From: Vibrio sp. JC009
GTDB taxonomy: Bacteria; Pseudomonadota; Gammaproteobacteria; Enterobacterales; Vibrionaceae
Length of the DNA: 64,000 nt
Assembly: GCF_029016485.1 (NCBI RefSeq)
Contig: NZ_CP092106.1
Coordinates: 2,232,001-2,296,000, forward strand
Direction: 5' to 3'
In this document: positions 19,313 to 27,946 of the stretch, in pieces
Layout of the letters: every line of letters starts with the position of its first letter
How positions within the stretch are numbered: the first letter of the stretch is position 1
Translations under genes and position numbers: made by a program
The notes under the pieces: generated by a model
Seen by the model: the letters and a program-made list of their open reading frames with translations, nothing else
Database searches by the model: none
Told to the model about the DNA's origin: nothing

Positions 19313-19422
19313 AGCAGGTTCAAGGCACTTGATTCCACAAAACGCTCAAGCCATCCCTGGGCGCTCAAACTTGCCCTTCCCTGGGCAAGTATGTTTGTTC
19401 CATCAAGTACCTTAAACCTGCT
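19313..19422 (-). repeat. Structured intergenic element, copy A
   Basis: On the minus strand a 21-bp closing stem (5' arm from AGCAGGTTTAAGG, 3' arm to CCTTGAACCTGCT) has two mismatches, both U-G. Inside is a 7-bp hairpin (CTTGCCC with GGGCAAG), then a related CCCAGGGATGG lobe. The inner 80 or so bases match copy B exactly in opposite orientation. It lies upstream of pdxB and past fabB. Confidence 0.8.
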
Positions 19423-19437
19423 ATTAAACTCCCCAGT

Positions 19438-19470
19438 ATAAAAAACGCCCGGCTCTTAGGCCGGGCGTTC
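19438..19470 (-). terminator. Terminator of fabB
   Basis: CGCCCGGC and GCCGGGCG form an 8-bp GC stem with a 6-nt loop; on the minus strand it is followed by TTTTTTATAC. It lies 20-50 bp past the fabB stop. Confidence 0.9.
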
Positions 19471-19490
19471 CATAATCAAAGAAGTAAAAA

Positions 19491-20702
19491 TTAACCTTCG
19501 TACTTCTTAATAACCAGCGTAGCGTTAGTACCGCCGAAGCCGAAGCTGTTAGACATAACTGTCTTCAGTTCCTGATCGCGCTTCTCAGTAACAATGTCCA
19601 GACCCTGAGCTGCTTCATCAAGCGTTTCGATATTGATGCTTGGTGCAATAAAGCTGTTTTCCAGCATCAGTGCAGAGTAAATCGCTTCCTGAACACCAGC
19701 CGCGCCCAGTGAGTGACCTGTCATTGCTTTCGTTGCAGAGATAGCCGGGCTGTTGCCGCCAAAGACTTCCTGAATCGCTTCAAGCTCTTTACCGTCACCA
19801 ACTGGTGTCGATGTACCGTGCGTGTTTACATAGTCAACACCGTCCACATCCTGCATCGCCATCTTCATACAGCGAACCGCACCTTCACCGGAAGGAACCG
19901 TCATATCGTAGCCATCAGAAGTTGCACCGTAACCTACAATCTCACCGTAGATTTTTGCACCACGTGCAAGAGCGTGCTCAAGCTCTTCAACAACAACCAT
20001 ACCGCCGCCGCCAGCGATAACAAAACCGTCACGGGTTGCATCGTAAGTACGAGAAGCTGTTTCAGGCGTATCGTTGTACTTAGTTGAAAGTGCACCCATG
20101 GCATCGAACATCATAGTCTGAGTCCAGTCCAGCTCTTCACCGCCACCCGCGAATACGACATCCTGCTTACCAAGCTGGATCAGTTCAAGCGCGTGACCAA
20201 TACAGTGCGCAGAAGTTGCACATGCAGAGCTCATTGAGTAGTTCACACCGCGAATTTTAAATGGTGTAGCAAGACATGCAGAAACCGTAGAAGACATTGT
20301 ACGAGGTACCATGTAAGGACCAACGCGACGAACGCCTTTCTCACGCATAATATCTACAGCCGCAGACTGGTTAAGTGCAGAAGCACCGCCTGAGCCCGCT
20401 ACGATACCGGTACGCTCGTTTGAAACCTGATCTTCAGACAGACCAGCATCTTCAATTGCCTGCTCCATTGAAAGGTATGCATACGCAGCTGCATCACCCA
20501 TGAAACGCATCTTCTTACGATCAATGTGCTCTGCCGGGTTGATTGTCGGCTGGCCCCATACCTGAGAGCGCAGTCCCATTTCTTTAAACTGCTCAGAGCC
20601 CGTAATGCCTGACTTACCCGCTTTTAGTGACTCCAGAACTTCTTCTACATTATTACCGATACTGGAAACAATACCCATTCCAGTGATGACAGCGCGTTTC
20701 AT
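19491..20702 (-). CDS. fabB: Beta-ketoacyl-ACP synthase I
   Basis: FabB elongates acyl-ACP and is needed for unsaturated fatty acids. The 403-residue protein has the catalytic cysteine in [18 protein letters not shown] near residue 163, and the two catalytic histidines in [12 protein letters not shown] and [13 protein letters not shown]. Length and sequence fit FabB better than FabF. It is transcribed away from mnmC across a 148-bp region that carries both promoters; I could not identify a FabR or FadR site with confidence. Confidence 0.95.
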   Translation of the reverse strand: MKRAVITGMGIVSSIGNNVEEVLESLKAGKSGITGSEQFKEMGLRSQVWGQPTINPAEHIDRKKMRFMGDAAAYAYLSMEQAIEDAGLSEDQVSNERTGIVAGSGGASALNQSAAVDIMREKGVRRVGPYMVPRTMSSTVSACLATPFKIRGVNYSMSSACATSAHCIGHALELIQLGKQDVVFAGGGEELDWTQTMMFDAMGALSTKYNDTPETASRTYDATRDGFVIAGGGGMVVVEELEHALARGAKIYGEIVGYGATSDGYDMTVPSGEGAVRCMKMAMQDVDGVDYVNTHGTSTPVGDGKELEAIQEVFGGNSPAISATKAMTGHSLGAAGVQEAIYSALMLENSFIAPSINIETLDEAAQGLDIVTEKRDQELKTVMSNSFGFGGTNATLVIKKYEG

Positions 20703-20850
20703 TTCACAATCCTATTAATATTAAAACCGTTAAATAATAACTAACTTAGCAGACAAAAGTGGTCAGCTTTCCTGTAAAACCGTACAATTCTGCACTATTA
20801 GTTACTTTTTCCCTGAAATTATTGACTCACATTCAATAAATGCGACATTT

Positions 20851-22857
20851 ATGACCACTATTACCAATGCAGATCTGGACTGGAATGAATCCGGCACTCC
20901 AGTTTCAGAACACTTTGACGATGTTTACTTCTCCAACGTTAATGGCCTGGAAGAAACCCGGTACGTATTTCTTAAGCAAAATCATCTGCCAGAAAGATGG
21001 CAAACATTTGATCAGCGACGCTTTGTCGTAGCCGAAACAGGCTTTGGTACCGGATTAAACTTCCTGGCAGTATGGCAGTACTTCGAGAAATTTCGAGAAG
21101 AATTTCCTGAATCAGCCTTAAAAGAGCTGCATTTCGTCAGTTTTGAGAAATTCCCGCTGACAAAACAGGATCTTGAAAAGGCACATCAGTCCTGGCCTGA
21201 GCTTGCAAAATACGCAGAGCAACTGCAACAACACTACCCGATAGCGGTTCCGGAATGTCACCGAATCGTACTGGCTGACGGCGCTGTTACTCTTGATCTC
21301 TGGTTTGGTGATATCAAAGACTGTATGCCACAGGTTCCGACCAACCCTCAGGGAATAGTTGATGCCTGGTTCTTAGACGGCTTTGCCCCAAGTAAGAATC
21401 CTGAAATGTGGAATCAGGAGCTGTTTAATAATATGGCGAAGCTGGCGAAACAAGAATGCACTTGTGCCACCTTTACCGCTGCAGGTTTTGTCAGACGCGG
21501 GCTGATTGAAGCCGGCTTTGATATGAAAAAGGTCAAAGGCTTTGGTACCAAAAGAGATATGATCGCCGGACACCTTCCGCAGAAAGCGCCTTTTACTAAC
21601 CTCAAGCCCTGGTATGCCCGTACTACTAACGAGCAAATTACCGATGTCGCTATTATCGGCGGCGGAATTGCTAGTGCTACGCTTGCCCGGACTTTAAGCC
21701 TGCGTGGCGTTAAAGTGTCTCTTTACTGCGCCGATGCCGAGCCCGCAGCCAATGCCTCCGGCAACCGTCAGGGCGCGGTTTATCCTCTGCTAAACGGTAA
21801 CCATAGCGACTTATCCAGAGTTTTCGCTCCTGCGTTTCTGTTTGCACGCCAGTTTGTTGAGCAAACGGCAAAAAAGGTTGCCTTTGATCATGACTGGTGT
21901 GGTGTTACTCAGCTTGCCTATAACGACAAAGCGGCAGAAAAACTGAACAAAATTCTGCAAGGTAATTTCCCGGAAGAGTTAATTAAAAAGCTGTCGGTTG
22001 AAGAAACCGAGCAAACTATCGGCTTACCTACAGGAACAGAAGCAGTCAGCTATCCGCTTGGTGGCTGGTTATCTCCTAAAGAGTTGACTCAGGGGCTGAT
22101 CAGTAAACTGGAGCAGGAGAAGCTGCTGACTACGCATTTCAACACCCGTATTGATAGCATTGAGCAAGCAGAAGAAAATCAGTGGGTACTGCACTCTGGT
22201 GAGAACTCATTTACTCATCAGGCAGTGGTTATCGCCAACGGCCATCTGTTTAATCAGTTCCAGCAAGCGAGCAAAATTGCCACTTCCAGTGTAAAAGGTC
22301 AGGTTAGCCATATTCCGACCACACCGTCACTAAGCAAACTTAAAACCGTGCTCTGCTTTAACGGCTATATGACACCGCAAAACCCGAATAACGGCCACCA
22401 CTGTACCGGGGCCAGCCATGATCGTCAGAATATCGATCAGCTGTTCGACCCTCAGGCACAGATAGATAACGGGCAAAAGCTTGCTAACTGCCTGCCGGAG
22501 ATAGAGTGGGTAAAAGACGTGGATACCAGCGGAAACCTTTCCCGTCAGGGCATTCGCTGCGCGACGCGGGATCACCTGCCCTATATCGGCAATATCTGTG
22601 ATTATGAGCAGGTACTGGAGCAGTATGCCACTTTGCAGAACAACCAGAAAGAGGCTGAGGATATTCCGGTTCATGCAAATCTGTTTGGATTAATCGGGCT
22701 TGGCGGGCGTGGTGTCTGCTCTGCGCCATTTATGGCTGAGCTGCTGACATCGCAAATCTGTAACGATCCGCTGCCGCTACCTGCTGATGTTCTGGAGTTA
22801 TTGCATCCGGGGAGAATGTGGGTGCGTAAGTTATTGAAAGGAAAAGCGGTTGATTAA
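20851..22857 (+). CDS. mnmC: Bifunctional tRNA mnm5s2U34 methyltransferase / FAD-dependent oxidoreductase
   Basis: MnmC completes the 5-methylaminomethyl group on wobble uridines. The 668-residue protein is a fusion. The N-terminal methyltransferase (to about 245) has the SAM motif [16 protein letters not shown] and [13 protein letters not shown]. The C-terminal oxidase begins with the FAD motif [19 protein letters not shown] near 268. Both catalytic halves appear complete. It is divergent from fabB and convergent with yfcL, with structured element B just past its stop. Confidence 0.96.
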   Translation: MTTITNADLDWNESGTPVSEHFDDVYFSNVNGLEETRYVFLKQNHLPERWQTFDQRRFVVAETGFGTGLNFLAVWQYFEKFREEFPESALKELHFVSFEKFPLTKQDLEKAHQSWPELAKYAEQLQQHYPIAVPECHRIVLADGAVTLDLWFGDIKDCMPQVPTNPQGIVDAWFLDGFAPSKNPEMWNQELFNNMAKLAKQECTCATFTAAGFVRRGLIEAGFDMKKVKGFGTKRDMIAGHLPQKAPFTNLKPWYARTTNEQITDVAIIGGGIASATLARTLSLRGVKVSLYCADAEPAANASGNRQGAVYPLLNGNHSDLSRVFAPAFLFARQFVEQTAKKVAFDHDWCGVTQLAYNDKAAEKLNKILQGNFPEELIKKLSVEETEQTIGLPTGTEAVSYPLGGWLSPKELTQGLISKLEQEKLLTTHFNTRIDSIEQAEENQWVLHSGENSFTHQAVVIANGHLFNQFQQASKIATSSVKGQVSHIPTTPSLSKLKTVLCFNGYMTPQNPNNGHHCTGASHDRQNIDQLFDPQAQIDNGQKLANCLPEIEWVKDVDTSGNLSRQGIRCATRDHLPYIGNICDYEQVLEQYATLQNNQKEAEDIPVHANLFGLIGLGGRGVCSAPFMAELLTSQICNDPLPLPADVLELLHPGRMWVRKLLKGKAVD

Positions 22858-22863
22858 TCCAAA

Positions 22864-22975
22864 GTGTTGGCTGAATGTACTTGATGGAACAAACATACTT
22901 GCCCAGGGAAGGGCAAGTTTGAGCGCCCAGGGATGGCTTGAGCGTTTTGTGGAATCAAGTACATTTAGCCGACAC
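22864..22975 (+). repeat. Structured intergenic element, copy B
   Basis: A 22-bp closing stem has a 5' arm starting GTGTTGGCTGAATG and a 3' arm ending CATTTAGCCGACAC. Its only two irregular pairs are U-G and G-U. The interior holds hairpin CTTGCCC/GGGCAAG and a second CCCAGGGATGG lobe. It fills the gap between the convergent genes mnmC and yfcL and could end transcription, but there is no U-run. Confidence 0.8.
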
Positions 22976-22986
22976 AGCCACCGATA

Positions 22987-23250
22987 TTAAAGCTGCCCCA
23001 CCAGTTGCTGCCACATATCGTTCACTACCACCCGATCTGCCGGCGACAACTCTGACTTAGCTTCTTCAATACTGGCTTCAATTCTCGCCTTAAAAGTCTC
23101 CAGGTCATCAATGCCTTCCGACTCGCATGCGGCGGCAGAAAGCGAGATATGTCCTCTCAAATAACCACCGGCAAACAGCTCATCCTCTGATGCGCTTTCA
23201 ACAGAAGAGTCGATCAATTCGAGGAGTTTTTCTTCAAAATCTAAAATCAT
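22987..23250 (-). CDS. yfcL: YfcL family protein
   Basis: This small acidic protein of 87 residues is similar to E. coli YfcL along its length (EDELFAGGYLRGHISLSAA and the C-terminal NDMWQQL). The function is unknown. The ATG at 23250 (MILDFEEKLLELIDSS) is chosen; an in-frame TTG lies four codons upstream. It keeps its E. coli position next to mnmC, but the yfcM, yfcA and mepA genes that follow it there are not between it and aroC here. Confidence 0.85.
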   Translation of the reverse strand: MILDFEEKLLELIDSSVESASEDELFAGGYLRGHISLSAAACESEGIDDLETFKARIEASIEEAKSELSPADRVVVNDMWQQLVGQL

Positions 23251-23280
23251 TGTTGTTCTCAACTGACGAAATGTATCCGT

Positions 23281-23399
23281 GTCATCCCGGAAACAGCGAA
23301 GCCATTATCCGGGACCTAATTTATGCGCATTGTGGAGCTACAGAAAATCTTTAGCCTTACAACAAGCGTCAATCAGATTCCTGCCTTCGCAGGAATGAC
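23281..23399. repeat. Paired-hairpin repeat, copy 2 (diverged)
   Basis: The left hairpin is GTCATCCCGGA ... ATCCGGGA and the right one is AGATTCCTGCC-TTCG-CAGGAATGAC. The spacer keeps GCGCATTGT and TTACAACAAGCGT, related to the copies at 12.1 and 31.5 kb. It lies between yfcL and aroC. Confidence 0.65.
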
Positions 23400-23422
23400 A
23401 ATGAGTTGGCTGTTGTAACCTT

Positions 23423-24508
23423 CTAAATCTTCGGAGTTTCAGTGCTCACACCCTGATTCTGCCCGCGATGGCGCAGCAGGTGATCCATCAGCACAATCGC
23501 CAGCATAGCTTCCGCAATCGGCACTGCACGAATGCCCACACAAGGATCGTGACGGCCTTTGGTAATTAGCTGAGTTGGCTCACCGGTTTTAGTGATGGTG
23601 TCACCCGGAACCGTAATACTTGAAGTCGGCTTAAGAGCGATATTTGCAACAATATCCTGACCGCTTGAAATACCGCCAAGGATGCCGCCTGCATGGTTAC
23701 TTGTAAAACCTTCCGGAGTCAGTGGATCTCTGTGCTCACTGCCACGCTGGTTGACCACATCAAAACCATCACCAATCTCAACACCTTTAACCGCGTTGAT
23801 ACCCATCAACGCATGCGCAATATCGGCATCAAGACGGTCAAACACAGGCTCACCAAGGCCAACCGGAACATTGGTTGCGACCACCTGAAGCTTAGCGCCG
23901 ATGGAGTCACCCTCTTTCTTAAGATCACGGATTAACTGGTCAAATGCTTCAACTTTGTCGGCATCAGGACAGAAAAAGGCGTTATTTTCAATTTCATCCC
24001 AGTCGACCTTATCGATGGAAACATCACCCATCTGAGAAAGATAAGCGCGAACTTCAACGCCAAACTCCTGCTTAAGGTACTTTTTCGCAATCGCACCAGC
24101 TGCAACACGCATTGCTGTTTCACGGGCAGATGAACGGCCGCCACCGCGATAATCACGGATGCCGTATTTCTGGTGATAAGTGTAGTCAGCATGACCCGGA
24201 CGGAATTTATCTTTGATTTCCGAGTAGTCTTTTGAGCGCTGGTCGGTATTTTCAATCAGCAGACCGATTGAAGTACCCGTTGTTTTTCCTTCAAACACAC
24301 CAGAAAGGAATTTCACTGCATCGGGTTCCTGACGTGCTGTTGTATAGCGGGACGTTCCCGGACGGCGGCGATCCAGATCTTTTTGCAGATCGGCTTCGTT
24401 AATTTCCAGTCCCGGAGGGCAGCCATCCACGATACAACCAAGCGCTACACCGTGACTTTCGCCAAATGTTGTTACTCTGAAAAGTTGTCCAATACTATTT
24501 CCCGCCAT
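23423..24508 (-). CDS. aroC: Chorismate synthase
   Basis: AroC removes phosphate from EPSP to give chorismate, using reduced FMN. The 361-residue protein has the family signatures [20 protein letters not shown] at the N-terminus, [14 protein letters not shown], and [20 protein letters not shown]. Its length is typical. It lies 267 bp downstream of prmB; a terminator and heptamer repeats fill the gap, so aroC probably has its own promoter. Confidence 0.97.
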   Translation of the reverse strand: MAGNSIGQLFRVTTFGESHGVALGCIVDGCPPGLEINEADLQKDLDRRRPGTSRYTTARQEPDAVKFLSGVFEGKTTGTSIGLLIENTDQRSKDYSEIKDKFRPGHADYTYHQKYGIRDYRGGGRSSARETAMRVAAGAIAKKYLKQEFGVEVRAYLSQMGDVSIDKVDWDEIENNAFFCPDADKVEAFDQLIRDLKKEGDSIGAKLQVVATNVPVGLGEPVFDRLDADIAHALMGINAVKGVEIGDGFDVVNQRGSEHRDPLTPEGFTSNHAGGILGGISSGQDIVANIALKPTSSITVPGDTITKTGEPTQLITKGRHDPCVGIRAVPIAEAMLAIVLMDHLLRHRGQNQGVSTETPKI

Positions 24509-24608
24509 TACATCCTCATTGTAGATCCTGATTTCATTTTCAGGTTATCTTGTATCTGTTTTTCGTGCCTTCATAGTCGCTTTATCGGGGGGGGATGTAA
24601 ACCTCTTT

Positions 24609-24640
24609 TTAGCTTTCAGCTTTCAGCTGTCAGCTATCAG
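24609..24640. repeat. Heptamer repeats, left arm
   Basis: About four units related to TTTCAGC/TGTCAGC/TATCAG run in tandem. They are the inverted counterpart of the GCTGATA units at 24743-24776, with the prmB terminator between the two arms. Confidence 0.55.
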
Positions 24641-24710
24641 TTTGGAGAAAGCCTAGCTTGCAAATGAAATATCAGCTTAATATCAATGTATTGAGCAAAA
24701 TTCAGGTAAC

Positions 24711-24736
24711 AAAAAAGGTGGTCAACATGACCACCT
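24711..24736 (-). terminator. Terminator of prmB
   Basis: On the minus strand AGGTGGTCA and TGACCACCT form a 9-bp stem with a 3-nt loop, followed by TTTTTTG. It lies about 40 bp past the prmB stop. Confidence 0.88.
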
Positions 24737-24742
24737 CTGAAA

Positions 24743-24776
24743 ACTGACGGCTGATAGCTGATAGCTAATAGCTAAT
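24743..24776. repeat. Heptamer repeats, right arm
   Basis: Units CTGACGG, CTGATAG, CTGATAG, CTAATAG, CTAAT follow one another with a 7-bp period and touch the prmB stop codon. Similar words recur at 27923-27942. Confidence 0.55.
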
Positions 24777-25723
24777 CAATCTTTATAAAGACTAAACTCA
24801 TCCGCACATTCAACAAGCTGCTCACGGGTCAGCATAAATACGCCGTGGCCGCCATTTTCAAACTCGATCCAGGTGAACGGGATCTGCGGGTACTGATCCA
24901 TCATATGAACCATTGAATTGCCCACTTCACAGATTAAGATGCCGCCTTCGTTCAGATAATCTGGTGCATTCGCCATAATACGGCGTACCAGTTTCAGGCC
25001 GTCAGTACCCGCAGCCAGACCAAGCTCAGGCTCATGGGTGAACTCTTCAGGAAGACTGTTCATATCCTCTTCATCAACGTATGGAGGATTAGTAACTATC
25101 AAATCGTATTTATCTGCATTTGGTAGATCTCTGAACAGGTCTGAACGAATCGGGAACACCTGCTGCTCCATACCGTGGTCCTGAACATTCTGCTCAGCCA
25201 CTTCCAGTGCACCTGCAGAGATATCAATGGCATCAACCTCTGCATCAGGGAACGCATGCGCACAAGCGATAGCAATACAACCGCTGCCGGTACACAGATC
25301 CATAATTCTCATAGGCTCATGAGTCAGCCATGGCTGGAACTGAGCTTCAATCAGCTCACCAATTGGCGAACGTGGCACAAGAACCCGCTCATCAACAAAG
25401 AACTCCAAGCCGCAGAACCAGGCCTTGTTTGTCAGGTAAGCCGTTGGTGTACGATCATTAATGCGTTTTACTACACGGTTTACAATGCGCTGACGTTCAG
25501 ACGTTGTCAGACGAGAGTTAAGCACATGCGGAGGCACATCGATAGGAAGATACAGTGTCGGAAGTATCAGCTGAACAGCTTCATCCCACGCATTGTCGGT
25601 CCCGTGTCCGTAAAAAAGACCAGCAGCGTTAAAACGGCTCACAGTCCAGCGAATCAAATCCTGAAGGGTATAAAGCTCCGATACCACTTCTTCCACAAAA
25701 ATCTTATCCAAATTTGCCTCCAA
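24776..25723 (-). CDS. prmB: 50S ribosomal protein L3 N5-glutamine methyltransferase
   Basis: PrmB methylates a glutamine of ribosomal protein L3 during 50S assembly. The 315-residue protein has the SAM motif [20 protein letters not shown] and the catalytic [10 protein letters not shown] typical of glutamine N5-methyltransferases. Its N-terminal helical domain fits PrmB rather than PrmC. It is divergent from smrB with only 48 bp between start codons, so the two promoters overlap or face each other. Confidence 0.94.
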   Translation of the reverse strand: MEANLDKIFVEEVVSELYTLQDLIRWTVSRFNAAGLFYGHGTDNAWDEAVQLILPTLYLPIDVPPHVLNSRLTTSERQRIVNRVVKRINDRTPTAYLTNKAWFCGLEFFVDERVLVPRSPIGELIEAQFQPWLTHEPMRIMDLCTGSGCIAIACAHAFPDAEVDAIDISAGALEVAEQNVQDHGMEQQVFPIRSDLFRDLPNADKYDLIVTNPPYVDEEDMNSLPEEFTHEPELGLAAGTDGLKLVRRIMANAPDYLNEGGILICEVGNSMVHMMDQYPQIPFTWIEFENGGHGVFMLTREQLVECADEFSLYKD

Positions 25724-25771
25724 AAAGCGCTACAATACTGCGATTAGATGTAATTAACGATTTTCAGCCAT

Positions 25772-26302
25772 ATGAGTAACAAAGACGAAAGCTTTGAAGA
25801 TGACTTTTCCCTGTTCAAAGACGCAGTAAAGGGCGTAAAAAAGTTGCGACAGGATACCATAATCCAAAAGCCAACAAGAAATACAAAACAAAAAGAAGTG
25901 CAACGAACCTTCAGAGAATCAAAAGATAACGAGTTTTTCTTCTCCGATGAGTTTATTCCACACCTAGATGAAGATGGCCCGACCCGCTACGCCAGAGATG
26001 ATGTTTCTAAGTTTGAAGTAAAAAGGCTGAGAAGAGGTGTTTATGTTCCGGATGTTTATCTGGACATGCACGGAATGACGCAACAGGAAGCAAAGGCGGA
26101 ACTCGCCGCCATGATCGCGTACTGCATCAAAGAAAACGTGCACTGTGCCTGTGTGATGCACGGCATCGGCAAGCACATCCTAAAACAGAAAGTGCCGGTC
26201 TGGCTGGCGCAGCACCCGGATGTAATGGCCTACCACCAGGCTCCGCTTGAATTTGGCGGGGATGGAGCATTGTTGGTGCTGCTTTCTGTTCCTGAGAAGT
26301 AG
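25772..26302 (+). CDS. smrB: Smr-domain endonuclease SmrB (ribosome rescue factor)
   Basis: SmrB cleaves mRNA at collided ribosomes in E. coli. This 176-residue protein has a charged N-terminal extension that in the family contacts the ribosome, and a C-terminal Smr domain with YLDMHGMTQQEAKAEL (the DxH catalytic motif) and a glycine-rich VMHGIGKHILKQKVP. Length and position next to prmB match SmrB. A REP-like unit and the IS element follow. Confidence 0.93.
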   Translation: MSNKDESFEDDFSLFKDAVKGVKKLRQDTIIQKPTRNTKQKEVQRTFRESKDNEFFFSDEFIPHLDEDGPTRYARDDVSKFEVKRLRRGVYVPDVYLDMHGMTQQEAKAELAAMIAYCIKENVHCACVMHGIGKHILKQKVPVWLAQHPDVMAYHQAPLEFGGDGALLVLLSVPEK

Positions 26303-26329
26303 TCCTCTTTCTTTAAAGCTAGTGCCTAG

Positions 26330-26360
26330 CCTCTCGTTCCCACGCTCCTGCGTGGGAACG
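26330..26360. repeat. REP-like palindrome, interrupted by the IS
   Basis: CCTCTCGTTCCCACGCT, CCT, GCGTGGGAACG reads up to the left IS end. The tail GCATACC that follows GGGAAT in the intact unit at 19.13 kb is found on the other side of the IS at 27720-27726. This indicates that the IS entered this repeat. Confidence 0.7.
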
Positions 26361-26384
26361 TATATGGACTCCCCCTGTAACACA

Positions 26385-26621
26385 AGTGGTTTAAGATAAT
26401 AAGAGTTTATGCAAGTGCACGTATATTCGGTTTCATCATGGGGCGCTACCCCGAACCTTTATGGCTAAATCCACTAACAAGGCTTCTAATCGCAGTCCAG
26501 GCATTTATTGCCTCATTCCCACACAGAGTTTGCCTTGTGTGCTGTGCTAACACTTTATCTTAATTACTTGCTATTACGCTGGTTTGTCGTTTGCTCCAAA
26601 TTCAGCTTTACCTTATTTCAG
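26385..26621 (-). ncRNA. Candidate IS1111-type guide RNA (seekRNA/bridge RNA) region
   Basis: IS110/IS1111 elements encode a noncoding RNA that pairs with target and donor DNA; in the IS1111 group it lies 3' of the transposase. This 237-nt segment is noncoding in all frames. It contains a GGTT-GGGG / CCCC-AACC nested hairpin (26427-26456) and an AGGC/GCCT hairpin (about 26499-26513). Just 5' of the latter, in the RNA sense, is GTGGGAATG (26522-26514), which equals the REP target. TGGACT (26499-26494) matches the IS end. Boundaries are not determined. Confidence 0.6.
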
Positions 26622-27644
26622 TTAAGCTAACTTAAGCTGGTAAGGCTGTTTTGATTTCAATATGGCACACGCCATCCTGACTATCTTATTCGCTAGAGCA
26701 ATAACGACTTTATTCACATGGTTTCTCTCTAACAGAGAGCGTATCCACTGACTAAGTGGATCAGTTTTATCTTTGACATGACTAACTACAGCTCGGGCAC
26801 CATGAACGACAAGAGCTCTGAGATAACGATCTCCTCGCTTAGTAATGCCAAGGTTGATATTTCTACCTCCACTTCCTGTATGAGCAGGCACTAATCCAAT
26901 GCTTGCGCTTGCATCCCTACCACACTTATAAGCCGATGCATTTCCTAACCTGGCATACAAAGCACTGCCTGAAATCCATGAAATACCCGGTAACGAGGCT
27001 AAAAGCTTACAATCTTCATTTTGTTTTGCCTGATTGGTAAGAGCTTGAGTGGCATCATCAATTTGGGTATCAAGCGCGAGCAACTGTTCTTTAAGATTAT
27101 TTAGAATAAACCGAGCAGCATGGGTTAATTCATTTTCAGCATTTTCCAACTCAAACGGTAGCTGTTTTCTGAGCGAATTGATTCCTATGGGAAATTTGAT
27201 GCCATATTCCATCGCAAGCCCCCGGATACGGTTAGCAAGCTGTGTTCGTTGCTTAATATAACCTTCCCGCAGTCTTAGTAAGCAGGCAAGATCTTGCTGT
27301 TCAACAGTTTTAACCGGAACGAAATGAATATCTGTCCGCTGACTGGCTTCATAAATAGCCAAAGCATCATTGGGATCATTTTTATTTCCCGAGCGATACT
27401 TAGCGGCGATCTGAGCAGGCACGAGTAAGACTTGATGTCCTGCCTGCTGGAACTTTCGACCCCAATAATGAGCCGTTGCACAAGCTTCCATACAAATAAC
27501 AGCTTTGGGGTGCTTAGCCACCATTGAAATTAACTTTGATTGAGATACTTTTTGATTAGATGAAAGCTTTCCGTGCTTATTAATTATCGCAACTTGAATA
27601 ACAGTCTTAGCAAGGTCGATAGAAATAGTGATATTCTTGTTCAT
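26622..27644 (-). CDS. IS110-family transposase
   Basis: The 340-residue protein has a RuvC-like DEDD N-terminal domain with D10, E53, D90 and D93 (ISIDLAK, CMEA, NKNDPNDA). The C-terminal Transposase_20 domain contains LLASLPGISWISGSALYAR and a candidate nucleophile S258 in HTGSGGRNINLG. An SD (AAGGAG) lies 8 bases before the ATG. No frameshift or truncation is seen, so the element may still be active. Confidence 0.95.
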   Translation of the reverse strand: MNKNITISIDLAKTVIQVAIINKHGKLSSNQKVSQSKLISMVAKHPKAVICMEACATAHYWGRKFQQAGHQVLLVPAQIAAKYRSGNKNDPNDALAIYEASQRTDIHFVPVKTVEQQDLACLLRLREGYIKQRTQLANRIRGLAMEYGIKFPIGINSLRKQLPFELENAENELTHAARFILNNLKEQLLALDTQIDDATQALTNQAKQNEDCKLLASLPGISWISGSALYARLGNASAYKCGRDASASIGLVPAHTGSGGRNINLGITKRGDRYLRALVVHGARAVVSHVKDKTDPLSQWIRSLLERNHVNKVVIALANKIVRMACAILKSKQPYQLKLA

Positions 27645-27778
27645 GGCATGGGCTCCTTTTTAGTTGACACTCTTACCTTAGCCGATATTTTCGACGAAGG
27701 TGAGGGAGTCCATGCCATTGCATACCATGGCCTAAGGTGCAATCCATAACACCCATCATTTCCTCTCCAGAAAAAAGC

Positions 27779-27880
27779 ATGCAGCATTCAAGTAAGGACA
27801 TTGAATTTAAAGGGATATTCCCAGAGTACGCTAGTATAGATACAGAGCTAAGGTCGCTGTATTATGTGCGTTCTCTTTAG
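27779..27880 (+). CDS. Possible 33-codon ORF, unknown
   Basis: ATG to TAG, starting MQHSSKDIEFKGIFPEYAS and ending YYVRSL. It has no good ribosome-binding site. It resembles nothing I recognise and may be a leftover fragment of an older gene or chance. Low confidence. Confidence 0.15.
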   Translation: MQHSSKDIEFKGIFPEYASIDTELRSLYYVRSL

Positions 27881-27886
27881 CTCCGA

Positions 27887-27919
27887 TATGCATTCCCACG
27901 CTGGAGCGTGGGAACGAGG
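27887..27919. repeat. REP-like palindrome, intact unit, inverted
   Basis: The complement reads CCTCGTTCCCACGCT, CCA, GCGTGGGAATGCATA, the same unit as at 19.13 kb in the opposite orientation. It is 160 bp from the IS right end. Confidence 0.8.
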
Positions 27920-27946
27920 ATATAGTGGATAGCTGACAGCTTTCTC

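Larger units (their letters stand above)
19091..19490. other. 400-bp gap between fabB and pdxB: REP unit, structured element, terminator
   Basis: No gene is supported here. From left to right it holds the pdxB leader, a REP-like palindrome (19132-19168), an AT-rich stretch, structured element copy A (19313-19422) and the fabB terminator (19438-19470). Each is listed separately. Confidence 0.7.
26359..27718 (-). mobile_element. IS110-family (IS1111-type) insertion sequence
   Basis: About 1.36 kb with one transposase gene. Subterminal inverted repeats ATGGACTCCC (26364-26373) and GGGAGTCCAT (27704-27713) are perfect over 10 bp. The long noncoding segment is downstream of the transposase, which is the IS1111 arrangement. 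Exact ends are uncertain by 2-3 bp because this family makes no clear target duplication. It separates smrB and sixA without breaking a recognisable gene. Confidence 0.85.
27645..27946. other. Gap between the IS transposase and sixA
   Basis: It holds the right IS end, the detached REP tail, a weak 33-codon ORF (27779-27880) and an intact REP unit (27887-27919). Heptamer-like words AGCTGACAGCT occur at 27923-27942, next to the sixA stop. Apart from these I see nothing. Confidence 0.6.

Noticed and set aside
20703..20850. FabR or FadR operator between fabB and mnmC
   Set aside because: A GTGGTCAGCT stretch is reminiscent of a FadR half-site, but the match is too weak to call.
22864..22975. Structured element B as a simple rho-independent terminator for mnmC
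   Set aside because: There is no U-run after the stem, and the complex interior with homologous copies elsewhere indicates something more than a terminator.
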